A stretch of 59,530 nucleotides of DNA from JBNAVY01 sp049700195 (GTDB lineage: Bacteria; Bacillota; Thermoanaerobacteria; Thermoanaerobacterales; Thermoanaerobacteraceae). Below the pieces are notes generated by a model. It did not search any database and was not told the DNA's origin. It worked only from the letters and a program-made list of their open reading frames with translations. Positions 32,515-41,947 of this stretch are shown piece after piece (positions within the stretch are counted from its first letter, which is position 1; every line of letters begins with the position of its first letter). Made by a program: the position numbers and the translations under genes. The DNA lies in assembly GCA_049700195.1 (NCBI GenBank), contig JBNAVY010000010.1, positions 1 through 59,530 of the forward strand, read 5' to 3'.

Positions 32515-34602
32515 ATGGATAAGCTAAGCGGAAGGCAAACAAAATTATTAAAAGTAATGCTATCTGAAAAAACAATTGATATTGATGACATTTGTAATGC
32601 TTTTAATATAAGTAAAAGAACTGTATATAGAGAAATAGCAGTGATAAACGAATTTAATAAAAAATATAAATTGAAGATTATTAGTAATAAGAAAAATTTA
32701 ATTATACAAGGGAATAAAACAGATTTAGAAAAATTAAAATTAGACATGATTGGCTATAAATCAGAAATAGAGGCTTATGAGAGGAAAAAATTCATACTTT
32801 CGGAGCTTTTGCAACTAAAAGAACCTGTAAAATTAGAGTATTTTGGAAGAAAGTTTGGGGTTTCGAATGCAACTATAAGTTATGACATTAAAGAATTGGG
32901 GAATTGGCTAAAAAGTCAGGGTCTTACTTTAGTCACAAAACCAGGATATGGAGTAAGCTTAGAAGGTACTGAAAATTCTTTTAGAAGAGCTATAGCTAAT
33001 TTCTTATATGAAAACGTAGATACTAATGAACTTATGGATTTTTTGAAAACTGGATATTTAAAAAAAGAAAGACTAGATAGAAATATTGATATGCGTCTTT
33101 TGAATTTAATAGATTATGAAACTGTATTAAAAATAGAAAAAGCTATACTAAAGCTAGAAAAAGAAATTGATTACGAAATTGCTGAAAGCACTTATCTTGG
33201 GCTTACAGTACATCTTGCTCTTGCACTGGAGAGGATAAAAAAAGGAGAAAAAATAAAAATTGGAGAAAATAATCTAACTGAATTAAAAAATACACCAGAG
33301 TATGTTTTTGCTGAAAAACTGGCATCTTATTTAGAACATGATTTAAATATAAAAATACCTGAAGATGAACTGGGTTATGTTACTGTGCATCTCTTGGGTG
33401 CAAAATATAGAGCTCAGACTCAGCAGGATTTTTCAGAAGATGTAGAACAAATAGCGTTGAAAATGATTGAAAAAGCACAGGAAGTATTTAAAGTAAATTT
33501 TTCAAAAGATGAATTACTGTTAGAAGGGCTAAAATCCCATTTAGGTCCAACTTTATATAGATTAAAAATGGGGCTTGACATAAGAAATCCATTGATAAAT
33601 GATATAAAAGCCAAATATAGTAAGCTTTTTAAATATAGTAAAGAAATTGCTAAAGTTTTAGAAGACAAGTTATATAATATATCAATACCAGAAGATGAAA
33701 TTGGTTATATAGCAATGCATTTTGGAGCTGCTTTTGAAAGAATGAACGATAATAAAACAAAATTTAATATTATTGTTGTATGTGCTAGTGGGATTGGCAC
33801 ATCCAGAATGTTAATGTCAAAACTAAAAATGTTTCCACAGTTGAATATTGTTGATACAGTATCAAGTATAAAATTAAATAATATTAAAGAAAGAGAAGAT
33901 ATAGATTTAATTGTTTCAACAATACCTCTTGAATTACATGATAAAAAAGTCGTTATAGTAAATCCTCTGCTTTTAGATGAAGATATACAAAAATTAAAAA
34001 AAGCGCTCGGAAATGAATTTTATGTTAAATATATAGAAAAGGATAAAGAAAAAGCTGTAAATAAATCTGTTAATACACTTCATATTGCTCAATATGGCTA
34101 TAATATTTTAGAAACGTGTAAGAATGTATTATTTGGGGAAGTTATAGATACTAGTCCTGAAAAAATAATTGATTATCTGTTAAGAATGTTTTATGAAAAC
34201 AGACTTATAGTTGATAATCAAACAGAAAAAATAAAAAAAAGACTTATAGAAAGAGAAAGTATGGGAAAAATTATTCTACCAACGAAAGGATTTGTTATTT
34301 TTCATTGTACAATTGAAAATTTAGATTTTCCTTTAGTTGCAGTAGGTAAAATAATGAAAAATGTTTTAATGAAAAATCTACTTGGTGATTATGAAAAAAT
34401 TAAAACGGCTTTTTTGATGATAGCACCGGAAGATAACATAACTAGTATTGAAGTTTTAGGAGATTTAAGCGTGTCTTTAATTGAAAATAGTAAGCTCGTT
34501 GATGAAATTAACAGTTCAAGGTCAAAAGAAGAAGTATCGCAGCATATTCAAGAAGCGCTAATGGTAAAATACCTCGAAGAAATAAAAAGAAACATTTTAT
34601 AA
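32515..34602 (+). CDS. licR: PRD-containing PTS transcriptional regulator (LicR/MtlR-like activator)
   Basis: A 695-residue regulator with the full domain set: an N-terminal DeoR/HTH-11-type helix-turn-helix (about 1-60; IDDICNAFNISKRTVYREI), a second HTH (about 85-150), PRD1 and PRD2 (about 175-400; histidines in LTVHLALALE, VTVHLLGAKY, KSHLGPTLYR, IAMHFGAAFE), an EIIB-like domain with CASGIGTSR (about 415), and a C-terminal EIIA domain with the histidine in IFHCTIENLD. Phosphorylation on these sites by HPr and EII normally sets activity. It precedes the PTS genes it probably controls. TTG 32506 is possible, but GGAAG spacing favours ATG 32515. The licR symbol is by analogy. Confidence 0.88.
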   Translation: MDKLSGRQTKLLKVMLSEKTIDIDDICNAFNISKRTVYREIAVINEFNKKYKLKIISNKKNLIIQGNKTDLEKLKLDMIGYKSEIEAYERKKFILSELLQLKEPVKLEYFGRKFGVSNATISYDIKELGNWLKSQGLTLVTKPGYGVSLEGTENSFRRAIANFLYENVDTNELMDFLKTGYLKKERLDRNIDMRLLNLIDYETVLKIEKAILKLEKEIDYEIAESTYLGLTVHLALALERIKKGEKIKIGENNLTELKNTPEYVFAEKLASYLEHDLNIKIPEDELGYVTVHLLGAKYRAQTQQDFSEDVEQIALKMIEKAQEVFKVNFSKDELLLEGLKSHLGPTLYRLKMGLDIRNPLINDIKAKYSKLFKYSKEIAKVLEDKLYNISIPEDEIGYIAMHFGAAFERMNDNKTKFNIIVVCASGIGTSRMLMSKLKMFPQLNIVDTVSSIKLNNIKEREDIDLIVSTIPLELHDKKVVIVNPLLLDEDIQKLKKALGNEFYVKYIEKDKEKAVNKSVNTLHIAQYGYNILETCKNVLFGEVIDTSPEKIIDYLLRMFYENRLIVDNQTEKIKKRLIERESMGKIILPTKGFVIFHCTIENLDFPLVAVGKIMKNVLMKNLLGDYEKIKTAFLMIAPEDNITSIEVLGDLSVSLIENSKLVDEINSSRSKEEVSQHIQEALMVKYLEEIKRNIL

Positions 34603-34614
34603 GGAGGGTCCTAT

Positions 34615-34863
34615 ATGTTCAGTATTACCAGGCTGCAAAGAAAAATATTTTATATATTACTTATTTTAGTATGGTCTATTGTAGGAATTTATTCTATGTT
34701 TACAGATAGTTTTTTACATGGGCTTTTTATAATAGGATTTGGAACTGTTTTTATTTTGTCAGTTGCACTTATTCAGACATATATGATTAGGCTTTTAAAC
34801 ATGTATGACAAAAATTTAATAGCCCAAAAGCAGAAATTGCAAAACAACAAAAAAAGAAAATAA
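34615..34863 (+). CDS. 82-residue membrane protein in the PTS operon
   Basis: Two hydrophobic segments (about residues 11-28 and 36-56), a cytoplasmic-looking basic tail (QKQKLQNNKKRK). AAGGAGG precedes ATG. It lies 12 bases after the regulator and 21 before the IIB gene, so it is part of the operon. It is not a PTS subunit and I do not recognise its family. The placement suggests a helper of the EIIC or of the regulator, perhaps tethering it to the membrane. Confidence 0.75.
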   Translation: MFSITRLQRKIFYILLILVWSIVGIYSMFTDSFLHGLFIIGFGTVFILSVALIQTYMIRLLNMYDKNLIAQKQKLQNNKKRK

Positions 34864-34884
34864 TATTGAAAGGAGGTGTTATAC

Positions 34885-35211
34885 ATGTCAATACATGCTG
34901 TTATATTATGCAGTTGGGGGGCAACATCCAGTTCTCTAGCAAAAAAGGTTACAGATGAAGCAAAAAAAGAAGGAATTGATTTGGTTGTAGATGCAGGCGG
35001 AACAGGAGAATTTAAGAAAAAAGCACAAGAATATGATGTAGCATTATTAGAGCCACAGGTCAGACATTTAAAAAAAGAAATAGAAACAATTGCTCAAAAA
35101 TATAATATACCTGTAGATATAGTTGATATGCAGGCATTTGCACTAATGGATGGCAAAAAAATTTTAGATCAGATAATTGAATTAGCAAAGAAAAACGGTA
35201 AAGAAATTTAG
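34885..35211 (+). CDS. PTS lactose/cellobiose-family EIIB
   Basis: Phosphocarrier that passes phosphate from IIA to the sugar. The 108-residue protein has the phospho-cysteine Cys9 in VILCSWGATSSSLA. Length and fold pattern fit the Lac/cellobiose IIB (IIB_lac_cellobiose). The ATG 34885 is preceded by AGGAGGTG; an in-frame GTG at 34876 is inside that site. Next gene is IIC. Confidence 0.93.
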   Translation: MSIHAVILCSWGATSSSLAKKVTDEAKKEGIDLVVDAGGTGEFKKKAQEYDVALLEPQVRHLKKEIETIAQKYNIPVDIVDMQAFALMDGKKILDQIIELAKKNGKEI

Positions 35212-35222
35212 GAGGTAATAAT

Positions 35223-36539
35223 ATGAATGACAGACTTTCAAACAATTGGTTTATGAATTGGATGGAAAATTCTCTAATGCCTGTTCTTGCCAGAATTGCG
35301 CAAAATGTATATCTGCAATCAATAAGAGATGCATTTTCAAGTTTTGCACTGCCAGTTATCTTAACTGGCGCAGTCTTCTTAATTATTGCAAACCCACCTG
35401 AAGGACTAAATTGGGGTCCTATTAATGCATGGGTTGCGGCAGTAAAACCTATAGCTGGACAACTTATGATCCCTTTTCAGCTCACATTTGGCATAATGGC
35501 ATTAATGGTTGCTTTTGGTACAGCATATAGCCTTGCAGTAAGATGGGATATTGATGAGACAATGACAGGAATTATAGCAATGCTTGCATTTTTAATATCA
35601 AGTTTCCCAGCTACAGATGTTACAAAAGTATCTTTTGGAGATGTATTAAATTACCTTGGTGGTCAGGGATTATTTGTTGCAATAATAATAGGTATAATTA
35701 CAGCTATAGTTGTAAGGTTTTTCAGCAAAAAAGGTCTTGTTATACAAATGCCTGCAGGGGTGCCGCCATATGTTGTAAGAAGCTTTTTAGCATTAGTTCC
35801 TATGTTTGTCATGGTAACATCCGCATGGCTTGTTGAATGGTATGTATGGGTTAACTTTAAGATTACTTTGCCGCAACTTGTTCTTGACCTGTTTAAACCT
35901 CTTGTTGCAGCATCAAACAGCTATCCAGCTGCTTTAGCTGAAATAATTCTTATGATGCTTTTATGGTCTTTAGGTATACATGGGATGAATGTTGTATCTT
36001 CTATAGCATATCCATTCTGGATGGCCCAGTTAGCAGCAAATGCAAAAGCAGCAGAAGCAGGTCAGCAACTCCCAGGAATTGTTACAGAACCATTCTTTCA
36101 CATGTTTACACATCTTGGGGGTTCTGGAACTACATGGCCTTTAGTAATCATGTTTTTGTTTTCTGTATCCGCTCAACTTCGTACTATAGGTAAAGCTGAA
36201 CTTATACCTGCTATATTTAACATTAATGAACCATTGATTTTTGGAGCACCTATAGTATTAAACCCAATTCTTATGATTCCTTTTATTGTAGCACCTGCAG
36301 TTGTTGTTACAATAAATTATATAGCTTTTGCAACTAATATTGTTGCTAGACCTCTTATTCAGCTTCCTTTTACTGTACCAGTATTTTTTGGGGGATTCTT
36401 ATCTACTGGAGGACATTGGCAGGGTGCTGTGCTGCAATTAGTTAATTTAATAGTAGCAGCAATAATATATTATCCTTTCTTTAAAATGTATGAAAGGCAA
36501 CTTTTGGAGAATGAAAAAACTGCAGAAGGAAACAAATAA
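35223..36539 (+). CDS. PTS lactose/cellobiose-family EIIC
   Basis: The membrane sugar channel of the transporter. The 438-residue protein has about ten hydrophobic segments and motifs of the Lac/Chb EIIC family: MPAGVPPYVVRSFLALVP, WSLGIHGMNVV and the conserved FNINEPLIFGAPIVLNP. AGGAGGT precedes ATG. Diacetylchitobiose, cellobiose and lactose are the usual substrates, but no glycosidase lies in the operon, so the sugar is not determined. Confidence 0.93.
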   Translation: MNDRLSNNWFMNWMENSLMPVLARIAQNVYLQSIRDAFSSFALPVILTGAVFLIIANPPEGLNWGPINAWVAAVKPIAGQLMIPFQLTFGIMALMVAFGTAYSLAVRWDIDETMTGIIAMLAFLISSFPATDVTKVSFGDVLNYLGGQGLFVAIIIGIITAIVVRFFSKKGLVIQMPAGVPPYVVRSFLALVPMFVMVTSAWLVEWYVWVNFKITLPQLVLDLFKPLVAASNSYPAALAEIILMMLLWSLGIHGMNVVSSIAYPFWMAQLAANAKAAEAGQQLPGIVTEPFFHMFTHLGGSGTTWPLVIMFLFSVSAQLRTIGKAELIPAIFNINEPLIFGAPIVLNPILMIPFIVAPAVVVTINYIAFATNIVARPLIQLPFTVPVFFGGFLSTGGHWQGAVLQLVNLIVAAIIYYPFFKMYERQLLENEKTAEGNK

Positions 36540-36553
36540 AGGAGTGAATAAAA

Positions 36554-36868
36554 GTGGACTTAGAACAAATTGTATATAATCTTGTTTTACATGGAGGAAA
36601 TGCCAGAGCAGAAGCCTATGAAGCATTAGATGCTGCAGAAAATGGGGATTTTGAAGCTGCACAGATGCATCTTGATAAGGCAGATGATGAGTTTTATGCA
36701 GGGCATGAATACCAGAACATGCTGACACAAGGAGAACAGAGTGAGGCACCAAATTTTTTGATAATTCATGCACAGGATCAGCTTATGACTGCTTTAGCTG
36801 AAAAAAATCTTATAAAAAGAATGATTGACCTATATAAAAGAGTCAATCAATTAGAAAAAAATAAATAG
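36554..36868 (+). CDS. PTS lactose/cellobiose-family EIIA
   Basis: Cytoplasmic phosphocarrier. The 104-residue helical protein carries the phospho-histidine in FLIIHAQDQLMTA and the metal-coordinating aspartate in the same motif, and ends in a basic helix. GTG is the start, eight bases after AAAGGAG. It ends the operon regulator-82 aa-IIB-IIC-IIA, which closes with a terminator. Confidence 0.92.
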   Translation: MDLEQIVYNLVLHGGNARAEAYEALDAAENGDFEAAQMHLDKADDEFYAGHEYQNMLTQGEQSEAPNFLIIHAQDQLMTALAEKNLIKRMIDLYKRVNQLEKNK

Positions 36869-36870
36869 GA

Positions 36871-36909
36871 ATAATATTGCCCGATTAATCGGGCAATATT
36901 ATTTTTATT
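36871..36909 (+). terminator. Terminator of the PTS operon
   Basis: AATATTGCCCGATT / AATCGGGCAATATT perfect hairpin followed by ATTTTTATTA. Confidence 0.9.
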
Positions 36910-37015
36910 ATTATATCATAAAATTTTTTTAAGATCTACATATATGATGTCTACAATATATATTACACATTTTATATGTATACGTTATAAAAAGTCGCTT
37001 TAAAGTATTGAATTG

Positions 37016-37043
37016 TTTACAAATATTAAGTAAAATATATTAT
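37016..37043 (+). promoter_or_regulatory. Possible promoter for the YerC-like gene
   Basis: TTTACA (37016-37021), 16-base spacer, TATTAT (37038-37043), 31 bases before the start codon. Confidence 0.55.
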
Positions 37044-37074
37044 GATAGGATTTTAAATTGAGAGAGGGATAAAA

Positions 37075-37377
37075 ATGTATGAATCAAAGATTAAAGATGA
37101 ACATGTTGACAAATTGTTTGAAGCAATTTTAATGCTTAAAGATATGGAAGAATGTTATAGATTTTTTGAAGATATTGCGACAATAAATGAAGTAAAATCA
37201 TTGGCTCAGAGATTAGAAGTTGCAAAAATGCTCAGGGACAAGAGGACATATATCGAGATTGCTGAAAAAACTGGTGCAAGCACAGCCACAATAAGCAGAG
37301 TAAATAGGGCATTGAATTACGGAGCAAATGGATATAAAATTATATTAGATAGGTTAAGTGAAAAATCCCGGACTTAA
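37075..37377 (+). CDS. YerC/YecD family TrpR-like DNA-binding protein
   Basis: A 100-residue helical protein of the TrpR superfamily: SLAQRLEVAKMLRDKRTY (about 43-60), followed by the reader helix EKTGASTATISRVNRAL (about 66-82). In the family it is a small dimeric repressor, and in Bacillus yerC lies next to pcrA and ligA, as here. GAGAGGG precedes ATG. The terminator hairpin overlaps the last codons. Target genes are unknown. Confidence 0.9.
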   Translation: MYESKIKDEHVDKLFEAILMLKDMEECYRFFEDIATINEVKSLAQRLEVAKMLRDKRTYIEIAEKTGASTATISRVNRALNYGANGYKIILDRLSEKSRT

Positions 37378-37392
37378 ACCGGGGTTTTTACA
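37362..37392 (+). terminator. Terminator overlapping the yerC stop
   Basis: AAATCCCGG / CCGGGGTTT hairpin with loop ACTTAAA and T run. The stem includes the stop codon of the YerC-like gene. It separates it from pcrA, 24 bases downstream. Confidence 0.75.
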
Positions 37393-37415
37393 TGATATAA
37401 ATTGGAGTTGATAAA

Positions 37416-39560
37416 ATGGAAGATATATTAGAAAATCTAAATACAATGCAGAAAGAAGCTGTGATTACAACAGAAGGTCCCCTTCTGATACTTGCAGGTG
37501 CAGGTAGTGGAAAGACACGAGTTTTGACACACCGCATAGCTTATTTAATAAAAGAAAAGAAAGTTTCTCCATCAAATATAATTGCTATTACATTTACAAA
37601 TAAAGCAGCAGCAGAAATGAAAACAAGAGTTTTGGATATACTGGGCTATACAGGGGATTTGTGGGTATCTACATTTCATTCTGCCTGTGTCAGGATATTA
37701 AGGCGTGATATAGACAAAATTGGTTATGACAGGAACTTTGTCATATTTGATACTACAGATCAGAAATCTGTAATTACAGATTGTCTTAAAGAGCTTAATC
37801 TAAGTGATAAGCAATATACACAAAGAAGTATTTTAAATGCTATTTCAAAAGCCAAAGATAAAATGATTTCACCTGAAGAATTTATAAATTATTTTGGCAA
37901 TGATTACAGAACAAAAAAGATACAAGAAATATACAGTTTATATGAGAGTAAATTAAAGAAAAATAATGCACTTGATTTTGATGATATAATTATAAAAACA
38001 ATTAAACTTTTTAAATCAAATATAGATATTTTAAATTTTTATCAAAAAAAATTCAGATACATAATGGTAGATGAATATCAGGATACAAATTCTCCCCAGT
38101 ACCAATTTATAAATTTGATTGCAGGCGGATATGAGAATTTATGTGTTGTAGGAGATGATGACCAGAGCATATATGGTTGGAGAGGCGCGGATATAAAAAA
38201 CATCTTAGATTTTGAAAAAGACTATCCTAATGCAAAAATTATTAAATTGGAACAAAATTACAGATCTACGCATATAATTCTTGATGCTGCAAATAATGTT
38301 ATAGATAATAATATAAAAAGAAAAAGAAAATCTTTATGGACTGAAAATAAAAAAGGAGAAAAAATCATTTTTTGTGAACTTGAAGACGAACGACAGGAAG
38401 CAGAATTTATCGTTCAGGAAATTTCTGAGTTTGTTAAAAAAGAAAAGAGAAATTATGATGATTTTGCAATTTTATATAGAACTAATGCTCAATCACGTGT
38501 TTTTGAAGAAGCATTTATGAGAAAAGATATCCCGTATAAAATAGTTGGAGCGCTTAGATTTTATGACAGAAAAGAGATAAAAGACATAATTGCATATTTA
38601 CGAATTCTTGTCAATCCCTATGACGATGTATCATTAAAGAGAATAATTAATGTACCCAAAAGAGGGATAGGTTTAGCAGCAATTACTATGCTTGAAAATA
38701 TTGCGGCAGAAAAAAATACCAGTCTTTTTTTTGCTATTAAAGATGCTGAAGAATTTTCAAAAGCTAAAAAGAGTATGACTGAATTCAGAGAATTTATTGA
38801 AAAATTAATGAAGAAAAAAGAAGAAATGGAAGTACCTGAAATAATAGATTATATTCTTGAAGAAACTGGGTATTTAAATGAGCTGGAATTAGAAAATACT
38901 AAAGAATCCGAAAACAGAATAGAAAATATTCAAGAGTTTAAAAATGCAGCATATGAATTTAACCAGTATGCAGAAGATAAAACATTAGAGTCATTTTTAT
39001 CTGGTATAACCCTTGTATCTGATATAGATATAGCAGGAGATATTAAAAATAGTGTTGTACTTATGACCTTACATTCAGCAAAAGGGCTAGAATTTCCTAT
39101 AGTTTTTATGGCTGGAATGGAAGAAGGGATATTTCCAGGTGCTCGTTCTTTTGTTGATGAGCATGAATTAGAAGAAGAAAGAAGGTTATGCTATGTTGGT
39201 ATAACCAGAGCAAAAGAGAAGTTGTATATGACTTATGCAAAAACTCGTAATTTATATGGGAAATTCCAGTATAGTGTATCTTCAAGATTTATAAATGAAA
39301 TACCAGAAGAACTTATAATAAAATATAACAATAGAAAAATTGAAAAAAAAGATTATAAACCAATATCTGAATATATAAGTAGAAAGACTATTGATAAGAC
39401 TTCATATAATTTAGGTGAAAAAGTAGAACACAAATTATGGGGAATTGGTACCATTGTAGATATTGATGGGCAAGGAGAAGAGACAGAAATTACGGTTGCT
39501 TTTCCAAATGTAGGCATAAAGAAGTTATCTGTAAAATATGCACCTATAAAAGCTATTTAG
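37416..39560 (+). CDS. pcrA: ATP-dependent DNA helicase PcrA/UvrD
   Basis: Superfamily 1 3'-5' helicase for repair and for removing RecA and stalled polymerase. The 714-residue protein has Walker A AGAGSGKTRVL, VDEYQDTN, QSIYGWRGAD, NYRSTH, TLHSAKGLEF and VGITRAKEKLY in order. The C-terminal Tudor-like segment (about 655-710, with VEHKLWGIGTIV) is the PcrA type that binds RNA polymerase. GGAG precedes ATG. It is paired with ligA after 21 bases. Confidence 0.97.
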   Translation: MEDILENLNTMQKEAVITTEGPLLILAGAGSGKTRVLTHRIAYLIKEKKVSPSNIIAITFTNKAAAEMKTRVLDILGYTGDLWVSTFHSACVRILRRDIDKIGYDRNFVIFDTTDQKSVITDCLKELNLSDKQYTQRSILNAISKAKDKMISPEEFINYFGNDYRTKKIQEIYSLYESKLKKNNALDFDDIIIKTIKLFKSNIDILNFYQKKFRYIMVDEYQDTNSPQYQFINLIAGGYENLCVVGDDDQSIYGWRGADIKNILDFEKDYPNAKIIKLEQNYRSTHIILDAANNVIDNNIKRKRKSLWTENKKGEKIIFCELEDERQEAEFIVQEISEFVKKEKRNYDDFAILYRTNAQSRVFEEAFMRKDIPYKIVGALRFYDRKEIKDIIAYLRILVNPYDDVSLKRIINVPKRGIGLAAITMLENIAAEKNTSLFFAIKDAEEFSKAKKSMTEFREFIEKLMKKKEEMEVPEIIDYILEETGYLNELELENTKESENRIENIQEFKNAAYEFNQYAEDKTLESFLSGITLVSDIDIAGDIKNSVVLMTLHSAKGLEFPIVFMAGMEEGIFPGARSFVDEHELEEERRLCYVGITRAKEKLYMTYAKTRNLYGKFQYSVSSRFINEIPEELIIKYNNRKIEKKDYKPISEYISRKTIDKTSYNLGEKVEHKLWGIGTIVDIDGQGEETEITVAFPNVGIKKLSVKYAPIKAI

Positions 39561-39581
39561 AAATTAGGAGGTAAATCTTAG

Positions 39582-41561
39582 ATGAGCCCTGAAGAACGGA
39601 TTAAAGAATTAAAAGATAAATTGAATTATCATAGCTATAAATATTATGTACTTGATCAGCCAGAGATTAGTGATTATGAATATGATATGATGATGAAAGA
39701 ATTAATAGAATTAGAAGAAAAGTATCCATATCTAAAAACACCTGATTCTCCGTCACAAAGAGTTGGTGGAATACCTATTAAAGAATTTGAACCCTTTATT
39801 CACATTATACCAATGCTTAGTCTTGCAAATGCATTTACAGAAGCAGAAATAAGGGATTTTGACAGAAGAGTAAAGACTCAGGTAAAAAATGTGGATTACG
39901 CTGTCGAATTTAAGATAGATGGTCTATCAGTAGAACTGATATACGAAGATGGCATTTTTACTGTTGGTTCTACAAGAGGCGATGGGATTACCGGAGAAAA
40001 AATCACAGAAAATTTAAAGACAGTAAAATCAATACCTCTTGTTTTAAAAGATAAACTAAATCTTGTAGTACGTGGAGAAGTTTTTATGCCAAAAGCTTCG
40101 TTTATAAATTTAAATAAAGAAAGAGAAAAAAATGGCGAGAGCCTTTTTGCAAATCCAAGAAATGCGGCTGCAGGGTCTCTAAGGCAGCTGGATTCTAGGA
40201 TAACAGCGAAAAGAGATTTAGATATATTTATATTTAACCTTCAAAAAATAGAAGGAATATCTTTTGAAACACATATAGAATCTCTTGAATTTTTAAAAGA
40301 TCAGGGTTTTAAAATTGTACCATATTTAAAAAAATGCTCAAACATTGAAGAAGTTTTAAAAGAAATAGAGAATATAAGAAATATAAGAGAAACATTACCT
40401 TTTGATATAGATGGAGCTGTTGTAAAAGTAAATCAATTAAAAGAAAGGGAAATATTAGGGCAAACTGCTAAAGATCCTAGGTGGGCAATTGCTTTTAAAT
40501 ATCCTGCAGAAAGGAAAAAAACAAAAGTTTTAGACATAATCGTTCAGGTTGGTAGAACTGGCGCACTTACTCCGACAGCTATACTTGAGCCGGTTAATAT
40601 ATCGGGATCAGTTGTCAGTCGTGCAACATTACATAATGAGGACTATATAAAAGAAAAAGATATAAGAATTGGAGATAGTGTAATAATTCAAAAAGCTGGC
40701 GAAATAATTCCTGAAATTGTTGAAGTAGTTAAGGATGATAGGATTGGTAATGAAAAGGAATTTAAAATGCCTGACAGATGTCCCGAATGTGGAGCTTTAG
40801 TTGTAAGGCTTCCTGGTGAATCTGTAACAAGATGTACAGGACTAAATTGTCCAGCACAGATTTTACGCAGAATTATACATTTTGCATCAAAAGATGCTAT
40901 GGATATTGATGGTTTAGGTCCAGCAATAATTAACCAATTATTATCAAAAGGTATAATACATAATATAGCTGACTTGTATTATTTAAAATATGAGGACTTA
41001 ATTCATTTAGAAAGAATGGGTGATAAATCAGTAAAAAACTTATTACAAGCAATTGAAGAAAGTAAATATCGTGACTTAGGAAGGCTGATTTTCGGATTGG
41101 GAATAAATTTAATAGGCAATAAAGCTGCTTTATTACTAGCAGAACGTTTTGAGACAATGGATAATTTAATAAAAGCGGATATAGATCAGCTTACCAATAT
41201 ACCTGAAGTTGGCTATAAAATGGCAGATAGTATTGTGGAGTTTTTTAAAGAAAAACAAAATATTGAATTGATTAATAAACTAAAATCTGCCGGTGTAAAT
41301 ATGTCAAAAATTAAAAAAGAAAAAGTCAGTAATATCTTTTCTGGAAAAACTTTTGTGCTGACAGGGAGTTTATCTAAATATACCAGAGAAGAAGCAACAA
41401 AAATAATAGAAGAAAGAGGAGGTAAGGTTAGTTCTTCTGTGAGCAAAAAAACAGACTATGTTTTGGCTGGAGCTGATCCAGGCTCGAAACTTAAAAAGGC
41501 ATTGGAATTAGGAGTAGAAGTAATAGATGAAACTCAGTTTGAAAAGCTATTAAATTATTAA
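39582..41561 (+). CDS. ligA: NAD-dependent DNA ligase
   Basis: Seals nicks using NAD. The 659-residue protein has the adenylated Lys111 in EFKIDGLS, the OB-fold, a four-cysteine zinc finger (CPECGALV and CTGLNCPAQ), helix-hairpin-helix repeats (about 440-570) and a C-terminal BRCT domain (SGKTFVLTGSLSKYTREEA). TTAGGAGG is the ribosome site. pcrA-ligA is the usual pairing. Confidence 0.98.
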   Translation: MSPEERIKELKDKLNYHSYKYYVLDQPEISDYEYDMMMKELIELEEKYPYLKTPDSPSQRVGGIPIKEFEPFIHIIPMLSLANAFTEAEIRDFDRRVKTQVKNVDYAVEFKIDGLSVELIYEDGIFTVGSTRGDGITGEKITENLKTVKSIPLVLKDKLNLVVRGEVFMPKASFINLNKEREKNGESLFANPRNAAAGSLRQLDSRITAKRDLDIFIFNLQKIEGISFETHIESLEFLKDQGFKIVPYLKKCSNIEEVLKEIENIRNIRETLPFDIDGAVVKVNQLKEREILGQTAKDPRWAIAFKYPAERKKTKVLDIIVQVGRTGALTPTAILEPVNISGSVVSRATLHNEDYIKEKDIRIGDSVIIQKAGEIIPEIVEVVKDDRIGNEKEFKMPDRCPECGALVVRLPGESVTRCTGLNCPAQILRRIIHFASKDAMDIDGLGPAIINQLLSKGIIHNIADLYYLKYEDLIHLERMGDKSVKNLLQAIEESKYRDLGRLIFGLGINLIGNKAALLLAERFETMDNLIKADIDQLTNIPEVGYKMADSIVEFFKEKQNIELINKLKSAGVNMSKIKKEKVSNIFSGKTFVLTGSLSKYTREEATKIIEERGGKVSSSVSKKTDYVLAGADPGSKLKKALELGVEVIDETQFEKLLNY

Positions 41562-41648
41562 TATCTAATATCTTTAATTGGAAATCTAAAAAAAATAAAT
41601 ATTTTATGTTATAATTTTAAAAGTACTACAAAAGAAAGGTGTGATAAT

Positions 41649-41936
41649 ATGGCAATTACTAAAAAAGAGACAGAACATGTTGCAAAACTTGCAAGGTTAA
41701 AGTTTTCAGATGAAGAGCTTGATGAATTTTCAGTGCAGTTAGATAAGATAATTCAATATGTAGATAAATTAAACGAAATTGTTACTGAAAATATTGAACC
41801 TACTGCTCATATTGTTCCTATACATAATGTTTTGAGGGAGGATGAAGTTAAACCTTCTATGGATAGAGAAAAAATACTCATGAATGCACCATATAAAGAA
41901 AATGGATGCTTTAAGGTTCCTAAAGTTATAGAATGA
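41649..41936 (+). CDS. gatC: Asp/Glu-tRNA amidotransferase subunit GatC
   Basis: The 95-residue belt subunit of GatCAB. It has the opening TKKETEHVAKLARLKFSDEEL and the proline-rich loop, then VLREDEVKPS, typical of GatC. AAAGGTG precedes ATG. A TGTTATAAT (TGnTATAAT, about 41609-41617) upstream may be the operon promoter. It overlaps none of gatA once the ATG at 41948 is used. Confidence 0.94.
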   Translation: MAITKKETEHVAKLARLKFSDEELDEFSVQLDKIIQYVDKLNEIVTENIEPTAHIVPIHNVLREDEVKPSMDREKILMNAPYKENGCFKVPKVIE

Positions 41937-41947
41937 GGGGTGATAAA

